DNA of 47,405 bases. Source: Eudoraea sp. GTDB taxonomy: Bacteria; Bacteroidota; Bacteroidia; Flavobacteriales; Flavobacteriaceae. Location: the NCBI GenBank assembly GCA_024639765.1, contig JAHEHU010000014.1, positions 1-47,405 on the forward strand, written 5' to 3'. The notes under the pieces are model-generated. The model saw nothing but the letters and a program-made list of their open reading frames with translations. It ran no database searches and was not told where the DNA came from. This document shows positions 47,257 to 47,405 of the stretch, piece by piece. A program made the position numbers and the translations under genes. Numbering within the stretch: the first letter of the stretch is position 1; the number at the start of each line of letters is the position of its first letter.

Positions 47257-47405
47257 ATTGTTGGTAACAGTTTTCTTTTTTTTGAATAGCAATGAAATCC
47301 AATAAGTAATTAAAGTCAGGATTGCTCCAATTCCAATTCCGTAGCTTAATCGCCAAAACCATTGCATTGCTACCTGTCCACCCTGAAATGTTTCTTTTTC
47401 CGTAA
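47251..47405 (-). CDS. 3' end of a small membrane protein gene (cut by window edge)
   Basis: The last 50 codons of a minus-strand ORF read TEKETFQGGQVAMQWFWRLS, then one hydrophobic helix (YGIGIGAILTLITYWISLLF) and a basic tail KKKKTVTNNV before TAA at 47251-47253. The frame stays open to the window end, so the gene starts outside. A protein ending in a single membrane anchor with a positive tail is suggested. The stop codon sits inside the terminal box of the 126-bp palindrome, which hints at a cassette-like arrangement. The family is not recognised. Confidence 0.5.
   Translation of the reverse strand, partial: TEKETFQGGQVAMQWFWRLSYGIGIGAILTLITYWISLLFKKKKTVTNNV

Noticed and set aside
47153-47362. 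69-codon minus-strand open frame at the right edge
   Set aside because: It runs through the palindromic repeat out of frame with the more credible membrane-protein ORF that ends at 47251.

Overview
The window looks like a chromosomal segment of a marine-type member of the Flavobacteriaceae (Bacteroidota). The evidence is the complete gliding/type IX secretion core gldKLMN, the purH-mreB-mreC-mreD order, a lptE-secG envelope operon, Bacteroidota-type promoter boxes (TAnnTTTG, sometimes with an upstream TTG) and many A-rich leaders without Shine-Dalgarno sites. Genus cannot be fixed from the sequence alone. I see no rRNA, tRNA, CRISPR array, insertion sequence or prophage.

Layout. (1) 1-11057, all minus strand: miaB, a receiver-less sigma-54 activator, lptE, a TPR protein and secG form one tightly packed run. 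groS-groL follow behind what looks like a sigma-54 type (-24/-12) promoter. Then come a GAF/fRMsr-like protein, purH and mreB-mreC-mreD, with mreD cut by the window edge. (2) 11213-15594: an LVIVD-repeat lipoprotein converges with a large secreted Asp-box (VPS10/sortilin-like) protein. (3) 15788-24169, plus strand: topA, an arginase-fold protein that has lost metal ligands, then gldK, gldL, gldM and gldN, closed by a strong terminator. GldL and GldM carry the charged residues of the proton-driven motor. (4) 24249-28739: a DadA-like FAD oxidoreductase, a DUF983 protein, an ABC-F ATPase and a secreted plant-type LRR protein. (5) 28890-35144: a MarR regulator with a perfect palindromic operator candidate heads an RND efflux operon (HlyD adaptor, RND pump, TolC channel). 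(6) 35153-39328: a CPXCG protein, then a two-part Na+/acetate-type symporter followed directly by acetyl-CoA synthetase, i.e. an acetate uptake and activation module. (7) 39330-43915, minus strand: small accessory genes, namely a membrane protein, an M81 (MlrC-like) metallopeptidase, a previously easy-to-miss 58-residue membrane protein, a GNAT acetyltransferase, another membrane protein, a DinB-fold protein and a DUF1697 protein. (8) 44096-47405: catalase-peroxidase katG with promoter box and terminator, an ABM-domain lipoprotein, and at the right edge the 3' end of a small membrane protein gene running into a 126-bp imperfect palindrome that resembles an integron attC site or a MITE.

Most of the window is ordinary core genome. 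The points that deserve a second look are the sigma-54-like groESL promoter together with a sensorless sigma-54 activator in the envelope operon, the degenerate arginase fold locked between topA and gldK, the attC-like palindrome at the right edge, and promoter boxes placed so close to start codons that the mRNAs may be leaderless.
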